Assembly (NCBI GenBank): GCA_903889135.1
Contig: CAISWF010000044.1
Span: 1 to 42,664, forward strand
Direction of reading: 5' to 3'
Length of the DNA: 42,664 bases
Source: Candidatus Omnitrophota bacterium
Lineage (GTDB): Bacteria > Omnitrophota > Gorgyraeia > Pluralincolimonadales > Pluralincolimonadaceae
A model generated the notes under the pieces. The model saw only the letters and a list, made by a program, of their open reading frames with translations. It was not told where the DNA came from and did no database searches. The translations under genes were made by a program, and so were the position numbers. Positions 10,152 through 18,192 of the stretch are shown here, piece by piece; position 1 is the first letter of the stretch, and each line of letters starts with the position of its first letter.

Positions 10152-10506
10152 TAGCTTTCTTTACCTGTATGTCGTAAATGTGGTCGTTTACAAGCCTGTG
10201 GTTATGTATGTGGTCATCGAGTATCTGTATCGCGACATCCTTGTCCACCTTGCCGTAGGTCACCTGGGGCATCCCCTCGACGTTCACCTCTACGAGCGGC
10301 TCGACCGAGCACATCCCGGCGCAGCCGCACTTTTTTATCGTGACCTGGATATTCCTCTTCTTCACCTCTTCGGTGAGGGTCTTAAAGACATCTTCGGCGC
10401 CGGCGGCGATGCCGCAGCTCGACATACCGACTTTTATCCAGTTCTTATCTTCCTTTTTCGGCTGTTTCGCTATGTTATCAAGTTCTTCTTTTGTGATCTT
10501 GCTCAT
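10144..10506 (-). CDS. Thioredoxin-like [2Fe-2S] ferredoxin subunit (HndB-like)
   Basis: A 120-residue protein corresponding to HndB, the small subunit of tetrameric NAD(P)-linked hydrogenases. Likely cluster ligands are the Cys in [12 protein letters not shown] and the pair in [15 protein letters not shown], which match the spread-out C...C-x3-C pattern of the thioredoxin-like 2Fe-2S fold. It overlaps hydC by 4 bases upstream and hydB by 8 downstream. Its presence as a separate gene is the main reason to call the enzyme a four-subunit Hnd-type complex and not a three-subunit HydABC. Confidence 0.9.
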   Translation of the reverse strand: MSKITKEELDNIAKQPKKEDKNWIKVGMSSCGIAAGAEDVFKTLTEEVKKRNIQVTIKKCGCAGMCSVEPLVEVNVEGMPQVTYGKVDKDVAIQILDDHIHNHRLVNDHIYDIQVKKANG

Positions 10507-10985
10507 TTGACGGCCTTTTCCTGTTCATATTCGGAGAGTATATCCGCGACCTGGTCCTTCCTGACCTTGCTGTAGATCTTGCTGTCGACCTTCACGACCG
10601 GGGCGAGCCCGCAGCAGCCCAGGCACCTTACGACCTCGAGGCGGAAGAGACCGTCTTTGGTGGTCGTCCCTTCCCTGACGCCGAGTATATCGCGCATCTC
10701 ATGCAAAAGGTCGGAGGCGCCCTTCAAATAGCAGGCGGTCCCCATGCAGACCTGTATCAGGTGCTTGCCCGGCGGCTCGAGCTTGAAAAAATGGTAAAAG
10801 GTTATGACTTCGTATATCCTCGCAAGCGGGACATCGAGGTAGTTGGAAAGCTGCAGCGACGTGGCGCGCGGGACGTATCCGTAGAGGTTCTGGATATCGT
10901 GCAGGATCATGATCAGGCTGCCCTTCTTGCCTTCCCATTTCTTGACGATATTCTCTATATCAGCGGATAGTTTCTCTTCGTGCAT
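10503..10985 (-). CDS. hydC: NuoE-like [2Fe-2S] subunit of hydrogenase (HndA/HydC)
   Basis: A 160-residue NuoE-family subunit that relays electrons in the diaphorase arm. The C-terminal thioredoxin-like domain carries the ligand motifs CMGTACYLKGA and CLGCCGLAPVV, and the N-terminal helical bundle is of normal size. It is the first gene of the operon. The message from the promoter at 11071-11043 would carry a leader of about 50 bases. A GGAG lies about 13 bases before the ATG, which is rather distant, so translation initiation may be moderate. Confidence 0.95.
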   Translation of the reverse strand: MHEEKLSADIENIVKKWEGKKGSLIMILHDIQNLYGYVPRATSLQLSNYLDVPLARIYEVITFYHFFKLEPPGKHLIQVCMGTACYLKGASDLLHEMRDILGVREGTTTKDGLFRLEVVRCLGCCGLAPVVKVDSKIYSKVRKDQVADILSEYEQEKAVK

Positions 10986-11016
10986 CTTGGTTTTATTCTC
11001 CGAAGTTTGATTAAAG

Positions 11017-11032
11017 GTTCCCGGTGGGAAAC
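11017..11032 (-). other. Small 5'-leader hairpin of the hydrogenase mRNA
   Basis: TTCCC and GGGAA arms around a three-base turn would sit within the first 20 bases of the transcript predicted from the upstream promoter. It could stabilise the 5' end or act as a DNA dyad for a regulator. It does not match a Rex or Fnr consensus. Confidence 0.35.
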
Positions 11033-11042
11033 TAGGGATGTT

Positions 11043-11071
11043 AATATATCATACCGGCGGATATCTGTCAA
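11043..11071 (-). promoter_or_regulatory. sigma70-type promoter of the hydrogenase operon
   Basis: A perfect TTGACA (11071-11066) is followed, after 17 bases, by TATATT (11048-11043). Transcription would start near 11036, ahead of hydC. The preceding TPR gene has no terminator, so some read-through from the upstream operon is possible. Confidence 0.8.
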
Positions 11072-11098
11072 CCCTTCGGTCGCCTCCGGGTAAAGCCG

Positions 11099-11590
11099 TC
11101 AGCGGGCCGCGCCTTTATTTTCCGCCTTCGCGATGATCTCCAGTATCGTCCTGGCGGACTTTGTATAAAATTTGTAATTCTGGTCGGTGACGTTCAGGCT
11201 TTGCGTCGCCGCGGCCGCTTTCGAGAAATATTCCTTCGCCGTCTTAAGGTCACCGGATTTCCTGTATATCATTCCCGCGTCAAAAAGGGCTACGACGTCG
11301 TCCGGATCAAGCTCTATCGCCTTCTTATATTCGACGAGGGCCTTGTCGCCATGGCCCATGAGGCTGTAACAATACGCCAGCCAGTTCCTCGAGTCGACGT
11401 CTTTCCCATTGAAGGCAAGCGTCTTCTCGTAACTCCTCGCCGCGTCGGGTACGATCCTCGCGCTCATGTAATCACCTGCGCGCCTATAGAGCAGATACGC
11501 CAACGCCGGCCTCAGCGCGAAAAATAACCCCGCGATGAGCACCGCGCTGATAATATAATTACTTTTTTTTCCTATCTCTATCATTGTCAA
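11099..11590 (-). CDS. Membrane-anchored TPR protein
   Basis: A 163-residue protein with one N-terminal hydrophobic helix (about residues 13-32) and two to three tetratricopeptide repeats in the remainder, with typical TPR phrases (NWLAYCYSLMGHGDKALVEYKKAIELDPDD, given here only as the repeat region around residues 65-95). TPR domains bind partner proteins; no partner can be named. It overlaps the CcdA-like gene by 4 bases, so a role with that membrane protein is plausible. It is the last gene of the long signalling operon. No catalytic motif is seen. Confidence 0.8.
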   Translation of the reverse strand: MTMIEIGKKSNYIISAVLIAGLFFALRPALAYLLYRRAGDYMSARIVPDAARSYEKTLAFNGKDVDSRNWLAYCYSLMGHGDKALVEYKKAIELDPDDVVALFDAGMIYRKSGDLKTAKEYFSKAAAATQSLNVTDQNYKFYTKSARTILEIIAKAENKGAAR

Positions 11591-12291
11591 CCCAGTATAA
11601 AAAGGAATATGGCCAGCATTATGAGTATATTACCGCCTATTATCGAGGCGACCTTCTCCACGGACTCCACTTTGGGGCTGATATACTTGACGATGCCGCT
11701 GAATACGCCGACCAGTATTATCGGGAATGACTGGCCGAGCGCATAGGTGAAAAACAACAGGATGCAATAGATGAGGTTCTTTTTCAGGATCCCGAGGCTC
11801 GCGATGACCAAAAGGAAAGGTCCGCAGACCGGGCATGTCGGCGCCTCGAACAGGACAAAGACCAGCCCGAACAGGAAAGCGCCCAGCATCCCGCCGTGCC
11901 GTATCTGGAATGCGCGCGACGCGGCAGTCTCGAAAAACCTGAACCTGATAAGCCCTGCCATCTGCAGGCCGACCGGCAGGACGATGATGGCCGTGAGATA
12001 ATAAAAGTAGCGGCTCAACTTCATCATATTCCCGGCAAGTGTGCCTACGAGGGAGAACATGACGCCCATAAGCGTATAGCTCAGGATGAGGGCGGATACG
12101 AAAGACAAGGTCAGCAGGAACGCTTTCTTCCTGGATGAGGAGGCGCCGCCTATAAGGCCGACAAGCACCGGTATCCTGACTATGGTGCAGGAGGCGAGGC
12201 TGAGGACCGCGGCCGCCCAGAAAACGATAACGAAAGTCCAGGGCGAACCGTTTTTTATTATTTCCGTTATTGTGCCGACATCAAAAATCAT
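11587..12291 (-). CDS. CcdA/DsbD-like thiol-disulfide transmembrane protein
   Basis: A 234-residue polytopic protein with about six membrane helices. Cys35 sits at the end of the first helix (SLASCTIVRIP) and a CPVC lies in the fourth (EAPTCPVCGP), the arrangement expected for a CcdA/DsbD transmembrane reductase. That family moves reducing equivalents from cytosolic thioredoxin to periplasmic thiol proteins or cytochrome c assembly. No thioredoxin-like partner is adjacent; the overlapping TPR gene is the nearest candidate. It could alternatively be a related metal or sulfur transporter of the LysE/CcdA superfamily. Confidence 0.75.
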   Translation of the reverse strand: MIFDVGTITEIIKNGSPWTFVIVFWAAAVLSLASCTIVRIPVLVGLIGGASSSRKKAFLLTLSFVSALILSYTLMGVMFSLVGTLAGNMMKLSRYFYYLTAIIVLPVGLQMAGLIRFRFFETAASRAFQIRHGGMLGAFLFGLVFVLFEAPTCPVCGPFLLVIASLGILKKNLIYCILLFFTYALGQSFPIILVGVFSGIVKYISPKVESVEKVASIIGGNILIMLAIFLFILG

Positions 12292-12303
12292 GCGTTCATA
12301 TCC

Positions 12304-12843
12304 CTATAAAGCGAAGATGTACCCGGACAAGTCCAAATAGCGCATCGGCAGGTTTGTCGGCTCGCTTACGAAGAAAATGGACGCCCTGCCCTTGCCCGGC
12401 TCCGACATCTCGCAATGCGGCGTATCCTTAAGCATCGTGAAAACGCAGGTCTTATGATCGTTGTATTTGAGCCGCAGGAAAAGAAAATCCTTCGAAGCCA
12501 GTTTCCCTTTAACGGCCTTCCTCTCTATATCCTTATATTTAGTAAGGGCTATTAACATCAACACCGGTTTTAACTTCAGGCCCGTATTGTTTATCATTAT
12601 GAATTCCTCGTTGTCGGGATGAGAGTTGAGGGCAATCCTGCCGTCGTTATCCGACCTGACGCAGATCAACTTGTGGGTGCCGTGCTCGACCGGCGACGAA
12701 TAAATGGTATCGGCGAGGCCGTTTTTTACTGTCCTCCGCAACACCTTCGCCGTCGGCTTAAGCGTCCTTATAAGCCCCCTCGTCTCGAGGCGCAGCAGTA
12801 TCTTCTCGGTGACGTTTATGGGTTTGAGTTTTATCGTTCTCAT
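12304..12843 (-). CDS. Hypothetical protein of unknown function
   Basis: I do not recognise this 179-residue protein. It is soluble, with no signal peptide or membrane helix, and basic at the N-terminus. The middle section (HKLICVRSDNDGRIALNS, then HPDNEEFIMI) has a cupin-like flavour with His and Glu residues, but no complete metal motif can be claimed. The start ATG overlaps the TGA of the receiver gene by one base (TGATG), so it is translationally coupled to the two-component genes. The position suggests a ligand or effector role in that pathway. Confidence 0.7.
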   Translation of the reverse strand: MRTIKLKPINVTEKILLRLETRGLIRTLKPTAKVLRRTVKNGLADTIYSSPVEHGTHKLICVRSDNDGRIALNSHPDNEEFIMINNTGLKLKPVLMLIALTKYKDIERKAVKGKLASKDFLFLRLKYNDHKTCVFTMLKDTPHCEMSEPGKGRASIFFVSEPTNLPMRYLDLSGYIFAL

Positions 12844-13205
12844 CAGCCCAAAAACTTTTTGAGTTCAGCCGTTAGTTGTTCCTGGTTGAACGGCTTGATA
12901 AGATACCCGTCCGCGCCGCAAGTTTTGACATTTTCATTGATCTCGTTCGTGCTTGCCGTAAAAAGTATGATGGGAATATCTTTCAATTTTGGGTCCGCTT
13001 TTACTCTCCTGCAGGCTTCCAGGCCGTCTATCTCGGGCAGCCGCAGGTCCAGTAAGACGAGATCGGGCCTTTCGCTTTCGATAAGTGACAACGCCTGATT
13101 TCCATCCGTGCCGACAATAACGTTATAACCCATCTTCTTCAACCTGAAACTCGTGACCCTTACCAGATCCGGCTCGTCATCAACTATAAGTATCTTCTTA
13201 GACAC
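12843..13205 (-). CDS. Single-domain response regulator (CheY-like receiver)
   Basis: A stand-alone receiver of about 120 residues with the acidic pocket (VDDE), phospho-acceptor Asp in LLDLRLPE, conserved Thr (LFTAS) and Lys (IKPF), so it should be phosphorylatable. It lacks an output domain. I choose GTG at 13205 because AAGGAGG lies seven to eight bases upstream and the sequence before it does not belong to the receiver fold. This start overlaps the end of the histidine kinase gene by 8 bases, which makes it the obvious kinase partner. Confidence 0.9.
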   Translation of the reverse strand: MSKKILIVDDEPDLVRVTSFRLKKMGYNVIVGTDGNQALSLIESERPDLVLLDLRLPEIDGLEACRRVKADPKLKDIPIILFTASTNEINENVKTCGADGYLIKPFNQEQLTAELKKFLG

Positions 13206-15552
13206 GTGAACCCCTCCTTTCAATGATCGGCAGATTGAAAAAGAAAGTCGTCCCTTCGCCAAAAACCGACTCCACCCATATCTTTCCGCCGTGGATCTCT
13301 ATTATCTCCTTGGATATTGCCAATCCCAGGCCCGTTCCGCCGGGCTTCCTCTCCGTTCCTTTCTCAAGCTGCTCAAAACGCTGGAAGAGCCTCGGGATGT
13401 CTCCCTCGCGTATGCCCGGCCCTGTATCACGGATTGAAACCGCCACTGCGTTCGGCTCCTTGCTTGTAGAAATGATCACCTTCCCTTTATCGGTAAATTT
13501 TATCGCGTTGTTGATGATATTAGTCATGACTTGTATTATCTTGTCCCTGTCGAACATCACTTTCGGCAATCCCTCGGCCAGTTTCAATTCGACGGTCAGA
13601 TCTTTACCTTTTACCATCTTCCCCATGGCCTTGTATACTTCTTTAACGACCTCATTTATGTCATTAAGCGCTAAGTTTAAGGACAGCTTGCCCCCTTCAA
13701 GTTTCTGGAGGTCCAGGACGTCATTTATGAGCCTGGCCAGCCTGTCAACGTTCCTCTTCGCTATGCCCAGGAATTCTTTCTGGTCGTCATTGAGAGGACC
13801 GGTCGTTCCGTCAACGACAAGCGCGAGCCCTTCCTTCATAGCGGTAAGCGGCGTCCTCAACTCATGGGACACAAGGCTCACGAAGTCCGATTTTAGCTTC
13901 ATGCTCTCCTGCAATTTCTTTTCCGCTTCTCTCTTTGCGGTGGCGTCACGGAAGATCAGGACAACCCCGATAAAATTTCCTTTTGCATCCTTAATAGGAG
14001 CTGCGCTGTCATCGATAGGCACTCTTCTCCCGTCCTTGGCGATCAATATGGTATGATTTGCCAACCCGACGATAGTGCCTTCGCGGATAACCTTGTCGAC
14101 GGGACTCTCCACTTTCTGCCCCGTTTGTTCATTTATAATATTAAAGACAGTTTTTAACGGCGTACATTTGGCCTCATCCTCTTTCCATCCGGTCAATAAC
14201 CGGGCGACGGGATTAAGGAAGATGACACAACCGTCTTTGTCGGTAGCTATGACCCCGTCCCCGATGCTTTTTATTGTGGTAGAAAGCCACGCCTCGCTCC
14301 TACGCAATTCTTCCTCAGCCTTTTTACGGTAGGTGATGTCGCGGGCGATTGTGGCAAAACCGGATATAATCCCCTTATCATCCTTAATGGGAGAAACGGA
14401 TATGGAAACATCTATACAGTGACTATCCTTTTTACAGCGCATGGTCTCAAAGTGCTCGATACGCTCGCCCCGTTCAAGCCTTTTATACATCTGCAGCAAT
14501 TCATCCGGCCTATCCGGAGGGATGAGGATAGCTATATTACGCCCTTTGATCTCTCCGCTGGAATAGCCGTACATCCGTTCGGCGCCCTTATTCCAGCTTA
14601 GAATAGTACCATCTAAGGCCTTGCCTATTATCGCGTCATCGGATGATTCCACTATCGCCGCTAACAGGCGCAATGCCTCTCCACCTTTTTTTCTTATAAC
14701 ATCAACCATATCCAATTTGCGGCAGAGGAAATAGAGATACAGGCTTATAACAATGATGTAGGCTAGCGTCATGAGCGCTATGCTGTTCTCGTTGCTCATT
14801 TTTAGTTTTTCCCAACAAAGCTCAAGCCAACCTAACAGTACCGTGATAAAAATAACGGTAGGATATATCGCGCGCATGATCATGCCGCCGGAGCCGTCGC
14901 TGGTTACTGTTTTCATGACACCGCGCTCCGGTCGGGACCAGAGGAAGCAAAAAGTAACCAGGAGGAATAACATTACGGCATACGATGAGATGGCGGTGCT
15001 AAGGCCGGGCTCTAAATACCACAGATTCGCAGCGTAAATAAACCCTAATAATGTCATACCGGAAATGAGGCCTTGCATAATGACCAGCGACTGGGCCAGA
15101 TATGATAAAAATTCCCCTTTTGCCTCAAGCAAGGACAGCGCAACGGCTATCAGCATAAAGTTGATCGAAGCGGGCAATGCCATCCTGTTGGGGCTGCTCG
15201 TTAAAACGGCGTTAACAGGTTCTCTAAATAAAAGCTGATCTATGCCTAAATTTACGCCCGAGATATACTCATAGAACGTCAGGGATGCTATCAGAAATAC
15301 CAAAAAAGCGGCTAAATGCGCGATAAAGCGCCCTAAACGGCTGCCTATCCGTTTTTCCTGTAACAACCATAGAGATAAACCGGTCAGCATAAAACAGATC
15401 ACCGCGTTCGTTTTGATTTGGGGCAAGACGGGGGATAAGCTCTTCAGCGCGGTGATATCAAAAGCCCAGCCGAATAACATGGCTAAGCCCCACAGGAATA
15501 TAATAGCGCTCATCCATTCCGAGGCCGTCTTAAATAGATCAGTCCGTTTCAT
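13198..15552 (-). CDS. Multi-pass membrane sensor histidine kinase with two PAS domains
   Basis: A 784-residue kinase. The N-terminal third (about 1-280) has around eight hydrophobic helices, a membrane sensor type I cannot name. Two PAS domains follow (about 290-410 and 415-540), then HisKA with the phospho-acceptor SHELRTPL, then HATPase_c with N-box NIINNAIKF, DTGPGI and GTGLGLAI. All catalytic boxes appear intact. It is flanked on both sides by single-domain receivers, abutting one (stop and start adjacent) and overlapping the other. The PAS domains may bind a cofactor or redox ligand; the signal is unknown. Confidence 0.93.
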   Translation of the reverse strand: MKRTDLFKTASEWMSAIIFLWGLAMLFGWAFDITALKSLSPVLPQIKTNAVICFMLTGLSLWLLQEKRIGSRLGRFIAHLAAFLVFLIASLTFYEYISGVNLGIDQLLFREPVNAVLTSSPNRMALPASINFMLIAVALSLLEAKGEFLSYLAQSLVIMQGLISGMTLLGFIYAANLWYLEPGLSTAISSYAVMLFLLVTFCFLWSRPERGVMKTVTSDGSGGMIMRAIYPTVIFITVLLGWLELCWEKLKMSNENSIALMTLAYIIVISLYLYFLCRKLDMVDVIRKKGGEALRLLAAIVESSDDAIIGKALDGTILSWNKGAERMYGYSSGEIKGRNIAILIPPDRPDELLQMYKRLERGERIEHFETMRCKKDSHCIDVSISVSPIKDDKGIISGFATIARDITYRKKAEEELRRSEAWLSTTIKSIGDGVIATDKDGCVIFLNPVARLLTGWKEDEAKCTPLKTVFNIINEQTGQKVESPVDKVIREGTIVGLANHTILIAKDGRRVPIDDSAAPIKDAKGNFIGVVLIFRDATAKREAEKKLQESMKLKSDFVSLVSHELRTPLTAMKEGLALVVDGTTGPLNDDQKEFLGIAKRNVDRLARLINDVLDLQKLEGGKLSLNLALNDINEVVKEVYKAMGKMVKGKDLTVELKLAEGLPKVMFDRDKIIQVMTNIINNAIKFTDKGKVIISTSKEPNAVAVSIRDTGPGIREGDIPRLFQRFEQLEKGTERKPGGTGLGLAISKEIIEIHGGKIWVESVFGEGTTFFFNLPIIERRGSRV

Positions 15553-15948
15553 CTAGGAATTATCCTTTTCCTTTAACTTTCTGTGTATGTCCAAGGTCGT
15601 CTTTAAAGCGCTTTGGGAATCGGAATATTCGCTCAACTTGGGTATGAACGCGTTCACCATGAGATCTTCGGTGCCTTGGATCACTTTCTCCTCAAGGTGA
15701 GCGGTAAACATGATCACCGGGATCTTCACGTCTATCTTCCTTATTTCCTTGAGGGTCTTTATGCCGTCCATCACAGGCATCATGTAGTCGAGTATGGCCA
15801 GGTCGGCCTTCTTCTGTTTGACGGCTTCCAGCGCTTCCTTCCCTCCGGAGACAGGCATGACTTCATAACCCCACGATTCGATCCTGCGGCCCATGACCGT
15901 GAGAAAATCCTGCTCGTCATCAACAAGCAATACCCTGAATTTCGGCAT
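15553..15948 (-). CDS. Single-domain response regulator (receiver)
   Basis: A receiver of about 131 residues with VDDE, the acceptor Asp in ILDYMMPVMDG and the conserved Thr (MFTAH). The switch Lys is followed by Leu where Pro is usual (IPKLSEYS), so the loop after beta-5 is not typical. A longer reading frame exists, but ATG at 15948 has GGAG seven to eight bases upstream and avoids overlap with the preceding gene, so I choose it. It lies immediately before the histidine kinase and is probably a second partner or a phosphate sink. Confidence 0.88.
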   Translation of the reverse strand: MPKFRVLLVDDEQDFLTVMGRRIESWGYEVMPVSGGKEALEAVKQKKADLAILDYMMPVMDGIKTLKEIRKIDVKIPVIMFTAHLEEKVIQGTEDLMVNAFIPKLSEYSDSQSALKTTLDIHRKLKEKDNS

Positions 15949-15949
15949 T

Positions 15950-16618
15950 TTATATCTCCTCTTCCCTTTTTTCATAAAATTTCTTTATCGCTTTGACGGC
16001 GTCTTTAGGCTCATCCGCGATCGTGAAGAGCTCGAGGTCCCCTTTGGATATCGCCCCGCTCTTGAGGACCGTCGACTTCAGCCAGTCTATCATTCCTTTC
16101 CAGTACTCGCTTCCCATTATGACCACGGGAAATTTCTGTATGCGCTGCGTCTGGATGAGGGTGATGGCCTCGGTGAATTCGTCGAGGGTCCCGTATCCGC
16201 CGGGCATTATTACGAAGGCCTTCGCGTATTTTACGAACATGACTTTCCTTACGAAGAAATAGCGGAAATCAAGGAGGGTGTCCACATATTTGTTGGCTTT
16301 TTGTTCGGACGGTATCTGGATATTCAGGCCTATCGAGAGGCCGTTCGCCCTTTTAGCGCCTTTATTGGCGGCTTCCATTATCGCCGGGCCGCTGCCGGTT
16401 ATGATAGCGTACCCTTCCTTCGCCAGTAGGTAGGCGGTCTCCTCCGCCATCTTGTAGTATTTATTTCCGGGCTTGAAACGGGCGGAACCGAATATCGACA
16501 CGGCCTGGCCGACCTGGGAGAGGGTCTCGAACCCATCCACGAATTCGGACATAATCCTGAATATCCGCCAGGTATCTTCCTGCGTGAAATCATCCTTGAC
16601 GGTGGAGTTATTGCGCAT
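15950..16618 (-). CDS. LOG-family (TIGR00730-like) nucleotide phosphoribohydrolase
   Basis: A 222-residue Rossmann-fold protein with the LOG motifs GSGPAIMEAANKG and PGGYGTLDEFTEA. Family members cleave nucleotide 5'-monophosphates to base and ribose 5-phosphate; the old name lysine decarboxylase is misleading. AAGGAGG lies before the ATG and a likely promoter sits at 16661-16689. It heads the receiver-kinase-receiver operon with only a one-base gap to the next gene. The functional link to signalling is not obvious. Confidence 0.88.
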   Translation of the reverse strand: MRNNSTVKDDFTQEDTWRIFRIMSEFVDGFETLSQVGQAVSIFGSARFKPGNKYYKMAEETAYLLAKEGYAIITGSGPAIMEAANKGAKRANGLSIGLNIQIPSEQKANKYVDTLLDFRYFFVRKVMFVKYAKAFVIMPGGYGTLDEFTEAITLIQTQRIQKFPVVIMGSEYWKGMIDWLKSTVLKSGAISKGDLELFTIADEPKDAVKAIKKFYEKREEEI

Positions 16619-16653
16619 CGCGTGCCTCCTTATTAAGGAAAGGTTGGATTCTG

Positions 16654-16683
16654 TTGATTTATTGTATCAAAGAGTAGTAAAAT
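16654..16683 (+). promoter_or_regulatory. Putative promoter of pgi
   Basis: TTGATT (16654-16659) and TAAAAT (16678-16683) are separated by 18 bases, about 30 bases before the pgi ATG. It interlocks with the opposing promoter at 16661-16689. Confidence 0.55.
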
Positions 16684-16689
16684 AGGCAA
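16661..16689 (-). promoter_or_regulatory. Putative promoter of the LOG-kinase operon
   Basis: On the minus strand TTGCCT (16689-16684) and TACAAT (16666-16661) are separated by 17 bases, about 43 bases before the LOG start. Each -10 here is directly next to the -35 of the pgi promoter, so the two cannot easily be occupied at once. Confidence 0.55.
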
Positions 16690-16713
16690 ACCAAAAACAG
16701 AAAGGGATTTGCA

Positions 16714-18192
16714 ATGAAAGGTCTGAAATTTGATTTTAATAACATGTTTGGTTCCAACGTCGGGAAAGAGCACGGTGTAGAAGAAACGGAATTGAACGCC
16801 CTCTCCTACTCCGTAAAAGAGGCGCACGAACACCTGGTTTCGGTGCTTGCCGACAGCCGCAACAGGGTAAGTTTGGGCCTCGAATGGACGCGCCTGCCTT
16901 TCCAGGACAAGAAGGAAATAAAGATTATCCAAAAGCTCGGGGATGAGATAGCGAAAAAATATGAGAACGTGATATCCCTGGGCATAGGCGGTTCGTATCT
17001 CGGCTTGAAGGCGGCGCAGGATGCGCTATGCTCTCCCTATTATAATGAATTCGCCGGCGCAAGGAACGGGCGGCCGAGGATATATTTCGAAGGGAATAAC
17101 CTCGACCCGCACACCTTGTCGGTCCTGCTAAAGAATTTAAACCCGAAAAAGACTTTTGTTATCGTCATCTCCAAATCGGGCGAGACAACCGAGACGAGAA
17201 CCGCCTTTATCGCCGTAGAGAACTGGCTTAAGAAGAGTGCGGGCAGGAATTACGGCAGGCAGATATTCGCGATAACTGACCCGCAATCCGGGAGCCTGCG
17301 TAAGATCGTCGACGAGCGCCAGAAGAAGGACAAGCTCAGCTTCAGGAACCTGCCGCTGATCAAAGGCGTGGGAGGAAGGTTCTCGGAATTCAATATGGGC
17401 CTGCTGCATCTCGCGATAATCGGTGTTGATATACAAAAAGTCCTAAACGGCGCCGCGGATATGCACAAAAGGTGCAGCTCACCCGACCTCTTCAAGAACC
17501 CCGCGTATATGTACGCGGCCCTGCATACAATACTCTACAGGATGAAAGGCAAGGATATAGCGATAGTCATGCCTTTTTCTGAGACGCTGAAATCCACGGC
17601 CGATTGGTACATACAGATGCTCGCGGAGAGCCTCGGGAAAAAATACGCCAGGAAAATAATCAAGGCGCGGGACGGCCGCGAGGAATGGATAAACGATACG
17701 GGCCGCGTAGTCAATGTCGGACGCACTCCTATCCCGGCGCGCGGGACGAACGACCTGCATTCCATCCAGCAGAACAACATTGAGGGGATGAATAATAAGG
17801 CCGTAACTTTCATCCGAGTGGAAAAATTTAACAGCGAGATCAAGGTCCCCGCCGGCGGAGAAAGCGGCATCCTTGCCGGAAAAAGATTCTCGGAGATGAT
17901 CACGCTCGCCCAGGAAGCGACAGAGTGGGCGCTCGTAAGGGAATCGAGGCCGAGCTGCACTATAATTATGCCCGAGGCCTCGGCTTACAATTGGGGCGCG
18001 CTCCTGTTCTTCTTCGAGATGGCCACTGCTTTCGAGGGGGAACTGCTGGGGGTCAACGCCTTCGACCAGCCGGGCGTGGAAGGATACAAGAACTACATGT
18101 ATTACAAACTCGGCAAATCCGGCCTCTCTGAAAAGGTCGCTGACGAAATAAAGAACAACCCTCTCCTCAAGGACCCGAAATTCATCCTTTAA
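16714..18192 (+). CDS. pgi: Glucose-6-phosphate isomerase
   Basis: This enzyme interconverts glucose 6-phosphate and fructose 6-phosphate in glycolysis and gluconeogenesis. The 492-residue protein has the SIS-fold motif LGIGGSYLG, the phosphate-binding SKSGETTE, a GVGGRFSEF segment, and the C-terminal Lys region (QPGVEGYK). It is shorter than the E. coli form (549) and resembles the compact PGI lineage of Firmicutes and other anaerobes. A weak GGGAT lies 6 bases before the ATG. It is one of only two plus-strand genes and its stop overlaps the stop of the convergent GGDEF-PilZ gene, leaving no room for a terminator. Confidence 0.95.
   Translation: MKGLKFDFNNMFGSNVGKEHGVEETELNALSYSVKEAHEHLVSVLADSRNRVSLGLEWTRLPFQDKKEIKIIQKLGDEIAKKYENVISLGIGGSYLGLKAAQDALCSPYYNEFAGARNGRPRIYFEGNNLDPHTLSVLLKNLNPKKTFVIVISKSGETTETRTAFIAVENWLKKSAGRNYGRQIFAITDPQSGSLRKIVDERQKKDKLSFRNLPLIKGVGGRFSEFNMGLLHLAIIGVDIQKVLNGAADMHKRCSSPDLFKNPAYMYAALHTILYRMKGKDIAIVMPFSETLKSTADWYIQMLAESLGKKYARKIIKARDGREEWINDTGRVVNVGRTPIPARGTNDLHSIQQNNIEGMNNKAVTFIRVEKFNSEIKVPAGGESGILAGKRFSEMITLAQEATEWALVRESRPSCTIIMPEASAYNWGALLFFFEMATAFEGELLGVNAFDQPGVEGYKNYMYYKLGKSGLSEKVADEIKNNPLLKDPKFIL

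Noticed and set aside
11066-11102. Resemblance of the GGAGGCGACCGAAG stretch upstream of the hydrogenase promoter to the GAGGCGAC part of the leader at 6580-6590
   Set aside because: The shared core is short, the upstream copy precedes the -35 and would not be in the hydrogenase message, so chance similarity is more likely.
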